DNA from: SG8-30 sp963710135
Lineage (GTDB): Bacteria; Pseudomonadota; Gammaproteobacteria; Steroidobacterales; Steroidobacteraceae
Reading direction: 5' to 3'
NCBI GenBank assembly: GCA_963710135.1
Contig: CAVPYY010000002.1
Location: 499,017 to 563,016, forward strand
Length of the DNA: 64,000 nucleotides
Part shown: in pieces, positions 1 through 8,241 of the stretch
How positions within the stretch are numbered: the stretch's first letter is position 1
How the letters are laid out: each line of letters starts with the position of its first letter
Program-made: the position numbers and the translations under genes
Notes under the pieces: model-generated
Databases searched by the model: none
Seen by the model: only the letters and a program-made list of their open reading frames with translations
What the model was told of the DNA's origin: nothing

Positions 1-1380
1 CTGCGCGACGAGAGCGATCACGAGCAGCCGATCCGTCTGGTAATCACGCCGCGCTCGAATCGTGTCGATGTCGAGCAACTGATGGCGCACCTGTTCGCCA
101 CCACCGACCTCGAGCGCAGCTACCGCGTCAACATGAACATGATCGGCCTCGACGGCCGGCCGCGGGTCCTCGGCCTCAAGCCGCTCCTCGAGGAATGGCT
201 GCAGTTCCGCCAGGCGACGGTGCGCCGACGCCTAGAGTGGCGCCTCGGCAAGGTGCAGGCCCGGCTGCACGTGCTCGACGGCCTGCTGATCGCCTATCTC
301 AACCTCGATGAAGTGATCCGCATCGTGCGCACCGAGGACGAGCCGAAGCCGGTGCTGATCAAGCGCTTCGATCTGTCCGACATACAGGCCGAGGCGATCC
401 TCGAGACCAAGCTGCGCCACCTCGCCAGGCTGGAGGAAATGAAAATCCGCGGCGAGCAGGAGGAGCTGTCCGCCGAGCGGGACCAGCTCGAGAAGACGCT
501 GTCGGGCAAGGCGCGCCTGAAGAAGCTGGTGCGCGAAGAACTCGAGCGCGACGCCGAGCAGTATGGCGACGAGCGGCGCGCCCGCATCGTCGAGCGCGCC
601 GCGGCCCAGGCCATCGACGAGACCGAGCTGGTGTCGAGCGAGCCGGTAACCATCGTGCTGTCGAAGGCCGGCTGGGTGCGTGCCGCCAAGGGGCACGAAA
701 TCGATGCGGCGCAGTTGTCCTACAAGACCGGCGACGAATTCCATGCGGCGGCGCGCGGGCGCAGCACGCAGCAGGCCATCTTCGTCGACTCGACCGGTCG
801 CGCCTACAGCCTCGCTGCGCACACCCTGCCGGGCGCCCGTGGCCAGGGAGAACCGCTGTCCGGCCGCCTCGATCCGCCGGACGGCGCGACGTTCGCCGCG
901 GTGATGGTCGGCGAGCCGGCCGACCGATGGCTGCTCGCCTGCGACGGCGGCCAGGGCTTCGTCGCCCGCCTGGAGAGCCTGAGTTCGCGCAATCGCGCGG
1001 GCAAGGCGGTTTTCAACCTGCCGGAGAACGCGCAGGTGCTGGCGAGCTCGGCGGTGCCTGCCGACGGCAATCCGCTGGTCTGCGCGGTCAACAGCGAGGG
1101 ACGCTTGCTCGCGTTCCCGGTCGCGGACCTTCCGGAGATGGAGAAGGGGCGCGGCAACCTGATCTTCGGCGTGCCGGGCAAGAAGGCGAAGGCCAGGGCG
1201 GAGCTGATGACCGCGGTGGCCGTGGTCCCTGAGGGCGGCAAGCTGCTCGTCAGCTGCGGCGAACGGCGCATGACGCTCGCCTGGAAGGACCTCGACACTT
1301 ATCGCGGCGAACGCGGCCAGCGCGGCGCGCTGCTGCCGCGCGGCTGGCGCAAGGTCGACCGGCTGGACGTCGAGTCGTAA
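1..1380 (+). CDS. parC: DNA topoisomerase IV subunit A, 3' part (partial)
   Basis: This is the C-terminal portion of the A subunit of topoisomerase IV, which decatenates daughter chromosomes. The frame is open from base 1 into the window, so the gene begins upstream; the first internal ATG at 82 is not its start. The visible part begins inside the breakage-reunion domain (VITPRSNRVDVEQL, then the helical coiled region with repeated LETKLRHLARLE). It then runs through the beta-pinwheel C-terminal domain to the stop at 1378-1380. The catalytic tyrosine and the quinolone-resistance region lie outside the window. The closely related gyrA is the alternative. The short C-terminal domain without an evident GyrA box, and the form of the pinwheel (KGWVR-like AGWVRAAKGHEID), favour ParC. 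A repeat array starts only eight bases after the stop codon. Confidence 0.93.
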   Translation: MRDESDHEQPIRLVITPRSNRVDVEQLMAHLFATTDLERSYRVNMNMIGLDGRPRVLGLKPLLEEWLQFRQATVRRRLEWRLGKVQARLHVLDGLLIAYLNLDEVIRIVRTEDEPKPVLIKRFDLSDIQAEAILETKLRHLARLEEMKIRGEQEELSAERDQLEKTLSGKARLKKLVREELERDAEQYGDERRARIVERAAAQAIDETELVSSEPVTIVLSKAGWVRAAKGHEIDAAQLSYKTGDEFHAAARGRSTQQAIFVDSTGRAYSLAAHTLPGARGQGEPLSGRLDPPDGATFAAVMVGEPADRWLLACDGGQGFVARLESLSSRNRAGKAVFNLPENAQVLASSAVPADGNPLVCAVNSEGRLLAFPVADLPEMEKGRGNLIFGVPGKKAKARAELMTAVAVVPEGGKLLVSCGERRMTLAWKDLDTYRGERGQRGALLPRGWRKVDRLDVES

Positions 1381-1388
1381 GCGTCGCC

Positions 1389-1521
1389 GGGGACTGTCCC
1401 CGCAGGGGACTGTCCCCCGATGCGCCACTGAGCCGGGGACTGTCCCCGATGCGGCACTGAGCCGGGGACTGTCCCCATCGGGGACTGTCCCCTAATGCTG
1501 CACCATGTGGGGACTGTCCCC
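1389..1521. repeat. Array of six 13-bp palindromes GGGGACTGTCCCC
   Basis: Six copies of the self-complementary word GGGGACTGTCCCC lie at 1389-1401, 1405-1417, 1435-1447, 1464-1476, 1480-1492 and 1509-1521. They occur singly or as pairs separated by 3-4 bases (GCAG or ATCG). The array begins eight bases after the parC stop. The same word recurs at 1661-1689, 24289-24531 and 43151-43333. It looks like a REP-type or non-autonomous mobile repeat. Short reading frames across it read GDSPRGQSP-like repeats and are not credible proteins. Confidence 0.9.
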
Positions 1522-1570
1522 TCCAGGCTCTTGCCACCGGTGAAGGCATCCCGCGGAACGGTTGCACTGC

Positions 1571-1657
1571 GCGGGTCTCTCTACTCCTGTAGAGCCTCTT
1601 GCTCGCTCCGCCGAGCCAAAGTCGCTCGCAAGAGGCCTACAGTCGTCCTCGACCCGC
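1571..1657. repeat. 87-bp hairpin element, copy 1
   Basis: The element starts GCGGGTC and ends GACCCGC, an inverted pair. Inside is a second stem in which TGTAGAGCCTCTTGC faces GCAAGAGGCCTACA, enclosing a short loop with CCGCCGAGCC. An identical copy lies at 24411-24497 and a near copy with a changed loop at 43367-43453. All three are preceded by a related stretch containing GGAACGG and flanked by GGGGACTGTCCCC palindromes. The structure fits a folded, transposable REP/MITE-like unit or a structured RNA. The function is unknown. Confidence 0.85.
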
Positions 1658-1660
1658 GGC

Positions 1661-1689
1661 GGGGACTGTCCCCATCGGGGACTGTCCCC
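1661..1689. repeat. Pair of 13-bp palindromes after hairpin copy 1
   Basis: Two GGGGACTGTCCCC words at 1661-1673 and 1677-1689, three bases apart, follow the 87-bp hairpin directly. The same order (hairpin then a palindrome pair) is seen at 24411-24531, so hairpin and palindromes probably moved as one composite unit. Confidence 0.88.
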
Positions 1690-1691
1690 TC

Positions 1692-1835
1692 TCAGGCACT
1701 CACCCGTGGCCAGGCATGCCTCACCGGCGCTCTCGCTCTGCAGGCGGGCGAAGACGACCGTGGCCCCTTCCGCAGTGAGTTTGGCTTCCCGAACGGAGGA
1801 AGGGGCCACGGAAGTAGGGAGCCCGCCGGGCACAG
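1692..1835. repeat. 144-bp dispersed repeat with 14-bp inverted repeat, copy 1
   Basis: A segment that recurs almost unchanged at 24534-24677. It starts TCAGGCACTCACCCGTGGC. It holds a perfect 14-bp inverted repeat, CCGTGGCCCCTTCC at 1758-1771 facing GGAAGGGGCCACGG at 1798-1811, and it ends at AGCCCGCCGGGCACAG. The central 26-base loop contains GTTTGGCTTCCCG. Together with the hairpin and palindromes upstream it forms one composite island. I see no credible protein in it. Confidence 0.82.
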
Positions 1836-2059
1836 GAGGGGACAGGCACCGCTGGGACGGCTGAGCAACGATGAGGGTGGTGCCTGCGGAGCCAGTCCCC
1901 ACTGGTGCCAATTCCCGGCAACGGGAGTAGGGAGCCCGCCGGGCACAGGAGGGGACAGGCACCGCTGGGACGGCTGAGCAACGATGAGGGTGGTGCCTGC
2001 GGAGCCAGTCCCCACTGGTGCCAATTCCCGTCCACGGAAGCAGGGAGCCCGCCGGGCAC
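1813..2059. repeat. Tandem repeat, 113-bp unit, about 2.2 copies
   Basis: The segment beginning AGTAGGGAGCCCGCCGGGC at 1813 repeats exactly 113 bases later at 1926. A third, partial copy runs from about 2035 to 2059. Within each unit CAGGCACC and GGTGCCTG can pair, so each unit can fold. The first part of the unit is the end of the 144-bp dispersed repeat. The tandem amplification is unique to this island in the window; the sister island at 24.6 kb has only the unit start. The remainder to the fimX stop at 2091 shows nothing recognisable. Confidence 0.88.
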
Positions 2060-2090
2060 GAGGTCCAGGCGGTCTGCCGCGGGTGCGGCG

Positions 2091-4154
2091 CTACTGCCCG
2101 AGGACGACTTCCTCCGGCGCGTTGACGAAGTAGCCCTGGATGTACTCCACGCCGAGCTGCCACAGCGCGGCCATGGTGTTGGCGTCCTCGACACGCTCCG
2201 CGATCGTCGTCGCACCGCGCGCCCGGGCCAGGTCCACCAGCGCGCGCACGCGCTGCTGGTTGTCGAGGTCGGTCGCGAGGCCCTGCATCAGGCCGCCGTG
2301 AATCTTGACGAAGTCCGGCTGCAGGTGGCCCATCATCGTTTCGGTGTCGCGGCCGCTGCCGAAGCCGTCGATGGCGAAGCGGAAGCCGAGGTCCTTGAGC
2401 TTGCCCTGCAGCGCAGCCGTGTCCTTCAGGTGCACGCTGGCGGCTTCCTCGCTCGCCTGGAACACGATTCGTTGGGCCTCGATCTTCGAGGCCTTCAGCT
2501 GGTTGCTCAGCCAGATGGTCAGCGAGGCGTCGGCGAGCGTGTGGCGCGACAGCCGCACGAACAGCGCGCCCGGGCGGCGCGAGGCGCAGAACGACATGGA
2601 GGCGCCGATCACCCAGCGATCGATGTTCTTCATCAGGTCGTTGCGCTCGGCGACCGGGATGAACTCCGAGGGCAGCAGCTCATTGCCGGCCTCGTCGACC
2701 ATGCGCACCAGCACGTCGAACATGTTGCGCTCATCGCCCAGCAGGCTGGCAATCGGCTGCTGCACCAGGCGGAAGCGGTTCTCCATCAGCGCGAGCTTGA
2801 TCTGGCGGACCCACAGCTTGTCCTTGTCGACCTGCTTGAGCAGGGCATCGGTGTGCTCGAGCGTGTGCACGCGGTTGCCGCCGATCTCGCGGCCGCGGCG
2901 GTTGGCGCGGTACGCGTCGCTGGCGGGACCCGCCGGATCCGTCAGCGACGGGGGCACCAGCCCGAGCCCGACCGTGCAGGTGGTCGAGATCGACTTGTCG
3001 CCGAGCTGGAACACGTGCGTCGAGATGCGCCTGACGCTCTGTTCCGCCCAGGCTTCGATGTCGCGGTTGTTGCCACGATGCAGCAGCATCATGAAGCCGT
3101 TGCCGGCAAAGCGGCCGGCGAGGTCGCCCGGCTGCAGGTTCTCGCGCAGCGCTTGCGCGAACTGCACCAGGAATTCCTCGGCGCTCAGCACGCCGAGTTC
3201 GGACAGGATGTCCTCGAGCTTGTCGGGCTCGACGTAGGCGATGTGGCGCACGCCGCCCTTGGGCGCTTCGGCGAGACGCTTGCGCAGCTCGTCCAGGAAG
3301 AAGCCGCGGTGCAGGAAGCCGGTGGCCGGATCGCGGTGAATGGCGTCCGCCAGCTGACGCTCCATTTCCTTGACGTCGCGGTGGCTGGCGGAAACCGACA
3401 GTCGCACGCTCGGTTCGCCCTCGTACTCCGACTTCGCCAGCTGCAGTTCGAGCGGCATGGCGCTGCCGTCGGGCAGCCGCACGCTGGCACGCAGCACGTG
3501 GTCCGACCAGCGGCCCTGCAGACAGGCGACCAGGGCGCCCTTCAGGGCGGTGTGCGAGTCGGGCTCGAACGAATCCATCAGCGGCGTGCCGACCAGTTCG
3601 TCACCCGACTTGTGTCCGAGCAGCTCGACCCAGGACGGGTTGGCCTCGACCACGATCCCTTCCTGCACCTGGGCGATGGCGTCGGTCGAGCCCTGCATGA
3701 AGTCGCGCAGCTGGCGCTGGTACTCCTTCGCCGCGGAGAGCGTCGAGGACAACGCCCGGTTCAGGCGGTAGGTCTGCAGTTCGCGGCTGACCACGAGGCG
3801 CAGCCGGTCCAGGTTGTCCAGCGTGACGGCGTCCTGCGCGCCGAGCTGCATCGCCCGCGCGATCGTCTCCTCGTCGACGTCCTTGTGCACCAGCAGCACC
3901 GGCACTTCGGCGGCGCAGCGGGCCCTGAACTCCAGCGCCGCCTTCAGGTCGACCACGCCTTCCTCGGCGAAGATGATCACCATCTGCGGCAGGATCTGCG
4001 TCAGCGCGTCGCCCAGCTCCCGCGCATCGGGCAGCCAGTTGACGTGCGCCGGCAGGCCGGCGTTGCGCAACGTCTTGTTGATGACCTCGACGTTGTCCTG
4101 GTGCCGCGTCATGACGATCATCGGCACGGCGGCTGGCTGATTCAAAATTGTCAC
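2091..4154 (-). CDS. fimX: FimX-like degenerate GGDEF/EAL type IV pilus regulator
   Basis: A 687-residue protein, the same size as FimX of Pseudomonas and Xanthomonas. From the N-terminus it has a receiver-like domain (about 10-130), a PAS domain (about 150-265, with NPSWVELLGH), a GGDEF-type domain (about 285-430) and an EAL-type domain (about 445-687). Both catalytic signatures are lost. The GGDEF position reads AGNGF (RFAGNGFMML, near residue 348) and the EAL position reads DVL (FDVLVRM, near 481), as expected for FimX, which binds c-di-GMP through its EAL domain without turning it over. DFVKIHGG is kept. Known role: polar regulator of twitching motility and pilus assembly. FimV is encoded at 12.4 kb. 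The gene is monocistronic-looking, 58 bases downstream of epmB on the same strand. Confidence 0.85.
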   Translation of the reverse strand: MTILNQPAAVPMIVMTRHQDNVEVINKTLRNAGLPAHVNWLPDARELGDALTQILPQMVIIFAEEGVVDLKAALEFRARCAAEVPVLLVHKDVDEETIARAMQLGAQDAVTLDNLDRLRLVVSRELQTYRLNRALSSTLSAAKEYQRQLRDFMQGSTDAIAQVQEGIVVEANPSWVELLGHKSGDELVGTPLMDSFEPDSHTALKGALVACLQGRWSDHVLRASVRLPDGSAMPLELQLAKSEYEGEPSVRLSVSASHRDVKEMERQLADAIHRDPATGFLHRGFFLDELRKRLAEAPKGGVRHIAYVEPDKLEDILSELGVLSAEEFLVQFAQALRENLQPGDLAGRFAGNGFMMLLHRGNNRDIEAWAEQSVRRISTHVFQLGDKSISTTCTVGLGLVPPSLTDPAGPASDAYRANRRGREIGGNRVHTLEHTDALLKQVDKDKLWVRQIKLALMENRFRLVQQPIASLLGDERNMFDVLVRMVDEAGNELLPSEFIPVAERNDLMKNIDRWVIGASMSFCASRRPGALFVRLSRHTLADASLTIWLSNQLKASKIEAQRIVFQASEEAASVHLKDTAALQGKLKDLGFRFAIDGFGSGRDTETMMGHLQPDFVKIHGGLMQGLATDLDNQQRVRALVDLARARGATTIAERVEDANTMAALWQLGVEYIQGYFVNAPEEVVLGQ

Positions 4155-4212
4155 TCCGAACAGGGACTTAGCCGTACTGGCCGAGGCATTCTAGCACCCG
4201 TGCGGACAGCCA

Positions 4213-5220
4213 TTACGCGACGGGCGTCTTGGATCCGGCACCCGCTTCCTCGCGTACCAGGCGGGGCACCAGGTAGCCGGGCAAGCGGCCCCTGAGCGCT
4301 GTGGCCAGCTCGACCGCCCGCTCGGGGTCGACCTCGAAGTGCGCCGCGCCGCGCACGCGGTCGAGCAGATGCAGGTAGTAGGGCAGGACTCCGCAGGCAT
4401 CCAGCCGTTCGCTCAAGGCCTCCAGCGTATCGGCCGAATCGTTCACGCCCTTGAGCAGCACGCTCTGGTTGAGGAGCGCGACGCCGCGCGCGCCGATCGC
4501 GCGCAGTGCCGTCGCCGTCGCCTCGTCGAGCTCGGCCGGATGGTTGCTGTGCACCACCATGACGGTGCGCAACCGCAGGCCGCCGAGCCACTCGAGCAGG
4601 CCTGCGTCGACCCGCTCCGGCAGCACGATCGGCTGGCGGGTGTGGATGCGAAGCCGCTTGAGATGCGGGATGGCCTGCAGCGCGTCGGTCAGGCCGGCCA
4701 GGCGCGCGTTCGACAGCGACAGCGGATCCCCGCCGCTCAGGATCACCTCGCGGCAGGACCGGTCCGCGCGCAGGGCGGCGAGCGCGGCCTCGAAGCGAGC
4801 GCCGCCGGCGGACTGCTCGGCATACGGAAACTCCCGGCGGAAGCAGTAGCGGCAATGCACCCCGCAGGCGCCGGTGGTGATCAGCAGCGCCCGGCCGCGG
4901 TACTTGTGCAGCAACCCGGGTCCGGTGAGCGCCGTCAGATCCCCGACGGGATCGCTGACGAACCCCGCGACCTCGTCCTCCTCGATGCCGAGCGGCAGCA
5001 CCTGCCGCAGCAGCGGGTCGGCCGGGTCGCCATGGCGCATGCGGGCGACGAAGCCGCGCGGCACCTTAAGCCCGAAGCGCCGCGCCGCGCGCCGCGCTGG
5101 TTCGACCAGCGCCGGGTCCAGGCCGAGGAGGTCGATGAGCTCACCGGGATCCGTGACGGCGTCGCGCAGCGCGTCCTGCCAGGTCACGGACTGGTCGGCA
5201 AGCGGGCTTGCGGCTATCAT
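4213..5220 (-). CDS. epmB: EF-P (R)-beta-lysine forming lysine 2,3-aminomutase
   Basis: A radical-SAM, PLP-dependent aminomutase that converts L-lysine to (R)-beta-lysine for attachment to elongation factor P. The radical-SAM cluster motif is CGVHCRYC (C-x3-C-x2-C, near residues 117-124), followed by FRREFPYAEQ and the GGDPLSLSN region. About 335 residues with the chosen start at 5220 (MIAASPLADQ), which matches the family N-terminus. An in-frame ATG at 5253 and a further one at 5268 are possible alternatives. It lies back to back with efp (start 5279), and EpmA is encoded 1.1 kb further on, so the whole beta-lysylation pathway is local. EpmB rather than catabolic KamA is supported by the length and this neighbourhood. 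Confidence 0.92.
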   Translation of the reverse strand: MIAASPLADQSVTWQDALRDAVTDPGELIDLLGLDPALVEPARRAARRFGLKVPRGFVARMRHGDPADPLLRQVLPLGIEEDEVAGFVSDPVGDLTALTGPGLLHKYRGRALLITTGACGVHCRYCFRREFPYAEQSAGGARFEAALAALRADRSCREVILSGGDPLSLSNARLAGLTDALQAIPHLKRLRIHTRQPIVLPERVDAGLLEWLGGLRLRTVMVVHSNHPAELDEATATALRAIGARGVALLNQSVLLKGVNDSADTLEALSERLDACGVLPYYLHLLDRVRGAAHFEVDPERAVELATALRGRLPGYLVPRLVREEAGAGSKTPVA

Positions 5221-5278
5221 ATGCGGCTCTTCCAGACTCTCATTGCCCGCCATTGTGCGGGCCCCCACGGCGGACGCA

Positions 5279-5845
5279 ATGGCAAGTTACAACACGAACG
5301 AGTTCAAGTCGGGCCTGAAGATCATGCTCGACCAGGATCCCTATGTGATCGTCGAGAACGAGTTCGTGAAGCCCGGCAAGGGCCAGGCTTTCAGTCGCGT
5401 GCGGGTGCGCAACCTGAGGAGCGGCAGGACCATCGAGCGCACCTTCAAGTCCGGCGACTCGGTCGAGGCGGCCGACGTCGTGGACGTCGACATGCAGTAC
5501 CTGTATGCGGACGGCGACTTCTACCACTTCATGCAGCCGGAGAGCTTCGAGCAGCACACCGCGAGCAAGGAAGCCGTGGGCGACAACGCCCAGTGGCTGA
5601 AGGACGGCATCACCTGCATCGTCACGCTCTGGAATGGCCAGCCGCTGTCGGTCACCCCGCCGGCGCACGTCGAGCTCGCGATCGTCGAGACCGACCCGGG
5701 CATGAAGGGCGACACCGTCACCGGTGGCACCAAGCCCGCCAAGCTGGAAACCGGCGCGGTGGTCAAGGTGCCGCTGTTCCTGAATACCGGCGAGGTCATC
5801 CGCGTCGACACCCGCAGCGCCGAGTACATCGCCCGCGCCAAGTAG
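5279..5845 (+). CDS. efp: Elongation factor P
   Basis: A 188-residue EF-P, the tRNA-shaped factor that binds between the P and E sites and rescues ribosomes stalled at polyproline. Three beta-barrel domains fit the usual length. The modification loop reads VKPGKGQAF with the lysine at position 34, exactly the EpmA/EpmB-type lysine rather than the arginine of EarP systems. The start ATG at 5279 gives MASYNTNEF, the normal family start, although the frame is open much further upstream. It is divergent from epmB with 58 bases between starts and convergent with msrC, separated by a hairpin. Confidence 0.97.
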   Translation: MASYNTNEFKSGLKIMLDQDPYVIVENEFVKPGKGQAFSRVRVRNLRSGRTIERTFKSGDSVEAADVVDVDMQYLYADGDFYHFMQPESFEQHTASKEAVGDNAQWLKDGITCIVTLWNGQPLSVTPPAHVELAIVETDPGMKGDTVTGGTKPAKLETGAVVKVPLFLNTGEVIRVDTRSAEYIARAK

Positions 5846-5850
5846 CCCGG

Positions 5851-5872
5851 GCTGCGGCGCACCGCAGCGTTT
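5851..5872. terminator. Hairpin between convergent efp and msrC
   Basis: GCTGCGG (5851-5857), a four-base loop CGCA and CCGCAGC (5862-5868) form a perfect GC-rich stem. GTTT follows on the + strand. It sits just after the efp stop and at the msrC stop. The U-tract is short, so termination is likely but not certain. Confidence 0.55.
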
Positions 5873-6390
5873 CAGTCGAACCCGTCGATGCCCGCCAGGC
5901 GCCAGTCGCAGGCGCTCGCCAGCAGCGCCGCGAACGGCTCGAGGCCGGCGGCATCCGCGTTGCCGAAGCGCGCCAGGCGCGGACTGTCGAGATCCAGCAC
6001 GCCGATCAGGCGGTCGTCGCGAATCAGCGGTACCACGATTTCCGAGTTCGACGCCGCGTCACAGGCGATGTGCCCCGGGAACGCATGCACGTCCGCGACG
6101 ATCAGGGTGCGGCGCCCGGCCGCCGCCGTCCCGCAGACGCCGCGACCCAGGTCGATGCGCACGCAGGCAACCTGTCCCTGGAACGGGCCCACGACCAGCT
6201 GGCCACCACGCAGGAAATAGAAACCGGCCCAGTTCAGGTCGGGCAGCGCGCTGTAAAGAAGCGCCGCAGCGTTGGCGGCATTCGCCCACGGGTCGCGCTC
6301 GCCGGCGATCAGGCCGCCAAGCTGGGTCAGCAGGTCTGCATAGGCTTTGCCGGGGTCCTGCCAGTCGGGCATTGACGTCGCGAAACTCAT
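5872..6390 (-). CDS. msrC: Free methionine-(R)-sulfoxide reductase, GAF type
   Basis: A 172-residue single GAF-domain enzyme that reduces free L-methionine-(R)-sulfoxide, using cysteine chemistry and thioredoxin. The diagnostic cysteines are visible in VACVRIDLG, GRGVCGTA and HIACDAASNSEIV, the last being the conserved active-site block. The start at 6390 has a good ribosome site upstream (GAGAGGG). It lies nine bases after the epmA stop in the same leftward direction, as the last gene of the SCO-psd-epmA-msrC run. Ten-odd N-terminal residues could be trimmed if the second ATG is used. Confidence 0.93.
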   Translation of the reverse strand: MSFATSMPDWQDPGKAYADLLTQLGGLIAGERDPWANAANAAALLYSALPDLNWAGFYFLRGGQLVVGPFQGQVACVRIDLGRGVCGTAAAGRRTLIVADVHAFPGHIACDAASNSEIVVPLIRDDRLIGVLDLDSPRLARFGNADAAGLEPFAALLASACDWRLAGIDGFD

Positions 6391-6399
6391 GACACCCTC

Positions 6400-7369
6400 T
6401 CAGGCCGTCTCGACCGGAAACGGGATGGCTTGCTCGATGCCGGCGAGCTCGAGCGCCGTCATCACCAGGCGATCGAAACCGAGCGCCACGCCCGAGCAGT
6501 CGGGCAGGCCGTGCTCGAGTGCGGCCAGGAAACGCTCATCGAGCGGACGCTCCGGCTGGCCGCGCCGGCGGCGTTGCTGCAGGTCCGCCTCGAAGCGGCC
6601 GCCGCTGTTCGGTCGCATCCGCCAGCTCGTGGAAGCCGTTCGCCAGTTCCATTCCGTCAATGTACAGCTCGAAGCGTTCCGCGACCGACGGGTCGCCGGG
6701 GCACAACCGCGCCAGCGCGGCCTGCGACGCCGGGAAGTCCCGCACGAACAGCGGAGCGTCGCGACCGAGCGCGGGCCCGACCACCGCCGAGACCAGCAGG
6801 TCGAGCAGTTCGTCGCGCCCGGCCGTGGCGGCCTCCGGCAGCGCGACGCCCGCTCGCCGCAGTGCGCTCTCGATGTCCGCGGCCGGCGCCGCCAGGGGGT
6901 CGATGCCGGTGACGGCCCGCACGGCCTCGCGGTAGCTCGCGCGGCGTGGCGCCGCGAGCGTCCGGTGCGGCTGCACGGCCAGCGCGACCAGCGCTGCGAC
7001 GTCGTCCATCAGCGTCTCGAGACCGGCCCCCACGCGGTACCACTCGATCATCGTGAACTCGGGATTGTGCTGCCGCCCGCGCTCGCCATCGCGGAACACG
7101 CGGCAGATCTGGTAGCAGTCGCCGATGCCCGCCGCCAGCAGCCGCTTCATCGGGTACTCGGGCGAGGTGTGCAGGAACATCGGCCCGACCCCGGCGACGG
7201 CCGCCGGCACCGACTCGAGGTGCACGTCGCTGACCGCCGCCGCCGAGAGCAGCGGAGTCTCGACCTCGAGGGCACCGGTCGCCGCGAAATGGGTACGCAC
7301 CGCCGCCAGCATCGCCGCCCGGGCGCGCAGCACGTGAAGCGCCGCGGTGGGCCGCCAGGCCGTGGTCAC
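6400..7369 (-). CDS. epmA: EF-P--(R)-beta-lysine ligase, one frameshift
   Basis: A class II lysyl-tRNA synthetase paralogue without the anticodon-binding domain, which attaches beta-lysine to Lys34 of EF-P. Motif 2 (GERGRQHNPEFTMIEWY) and motif 3 (CSGVALGFDRLVM) are both present. The two halves lie in different frames. Frame one ends its homology at HELADATEQRR, and the other resumes at RFEADLQQRRRRG. One extra base near 6598 (an additional G on the + strand) explains this, and removing it gives about 322 residues, the normal size. The start at 7369 overlaps the psd stop by four bases (ATGA), implying translational coupling. Since epmB and efp are intact, a sequencing indel is likelier than a real pseudogene. 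Confidence 0.88.
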
Positions 7370-8241
7370 GGACCCTGCAGGGTGGCGATGCGTTCACCCA
7401 TGCGCAGCTGCGAGCCGGGCGTGAGCCCGGGTTCGCGGCGCACCACGCCGCGCGGGAACATCAGGATCACCGTCGAGCCCATGTTGAAGCGCCCGAGTTC
7501 CGCTGCCTTGTCCAGCGCGACCAGCGGGTCGGTGCTCGGCAGTTCGCGCAGCATGCGGGTGCGCTCGGCGGTCACCTCGCCGGCCCATGCCAGGCTCATG
7601 CTGCCGACGAACAGCGCGCCGACCAGCACGACCGCCATCGGCCCGAAGCTGGTGTCGAACACGCAGGCGATGCGCTCGTTGCGTGCGAACAGGGCCGGCA
7701 CGTTCGCCGCCGTGGCGCCGTTGACGCTGAACAGGTCGCCGCCGATGTAGCGCGCGCGTCGCAGCGTGCCGGCGTAGGGCATGTGGATGCGGTGATAGTT
7801 GAAGGGCGCCAGGTAGATGGTCGCGAAATCGCCGCCCTCGAAATTCGCCGCCAGCGCGGCGTCGCCGCCCAGCAGCGACTCAGCGCTGTAGTGGATGCCC
7901 TTTGCCTGCAACAGCATGTCGCGCTCGATCGGGCCTGCCTGGCTGACCAGCCCGTCGACCGGCGAGACGATCGCCGTCCGCCCGGTGTCGACCGGCCTTG
8001 CCCCCGGCTTCAACGCGCGGGTGAAGAAGGCGTTGAAGGACGGGTAGGCGTGCGGATCCGAGTGTTCCGCCTCGGCCATGTTGACCGCATAGAAACGCAG
8101 GAACGTGCTGATGATGGCGTTCTTCACCGGCCGTGCCTGGACCCGCGCGACGGCGTGCATGCCGCGCGACAGCAGGTGCTGCGGCAGCAGGTACTGCATG
8201 CCGACGAAGAGCTTCTCCGCGACCCGCGATGAACTGCTCAT
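7366..8241 (-). CDS. psd: Phosphatidylserine decarboxylase proenzyme
   Basis: Makes phosphatidylethanolamine from phosphatidylserine at the inner membrane. It is synthesised as a proenzyme that self-cleaves at a serine to create a pyruvoyl cofactor. The cleavage motif is FNMGSTVI near residue 255 (the usual LGST with Met replacing Leu). The conserved NYHRIHMP and SPVDG blocks are also present. 291 residues, the normal length. The start overlaps the upstream SCO gene stop by four bases and the end overlaps the epmA start by four, so three genes are coupled. Psd next to epmA is seen in other gammaproteobacteria. Confidence 0.95.
   Translation of the reverse strand: MSSSSRVAEKLFVGMQYLLPQHLLSRGMHAVARVQARPVKNAIISTFLRFYAVNMAEAEHSDPHAYPSFNAFFTRALKPGARPVDTGRTAIVSPVDGLVSQAGPIERDMLLQAKGIHYSAESLLGGDAALAANFEGGDFATIYLAPFNYHRIHMPYAGTLRRARYIGGDLFSVNGATAANVPALFARNERIACVFDTSFGPMAVVLVGALFVGSMSLAWAGEVTAERTRMLRELPSTDPLVALDKAAELGRFNMGSTVILMFPRGVVRREPGLTPGSQLRMGERIATLQGP

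Noticed and set aside
1495..1977. Short coding frames across the repeat island (products rich in GTVPS and RGLSP)
   Set aside because: The peptides are translations of the 13-bp palindromes and hairpin, and all six frames give similar low-complexity products.
1813..2059. CRISPR-like array
   Set aside because: The units are contiguous 113-bp tandem copies with no spacers, and no cas genes are in the window.
1905..4295. A 796-codon plus-strand frame over fimX
   Set aside because: It is a shadow of fimX: no domains, His/Val/Gln-rich composition, and the minus strand has a full REC-PAS-GGDEF-EAL protein.
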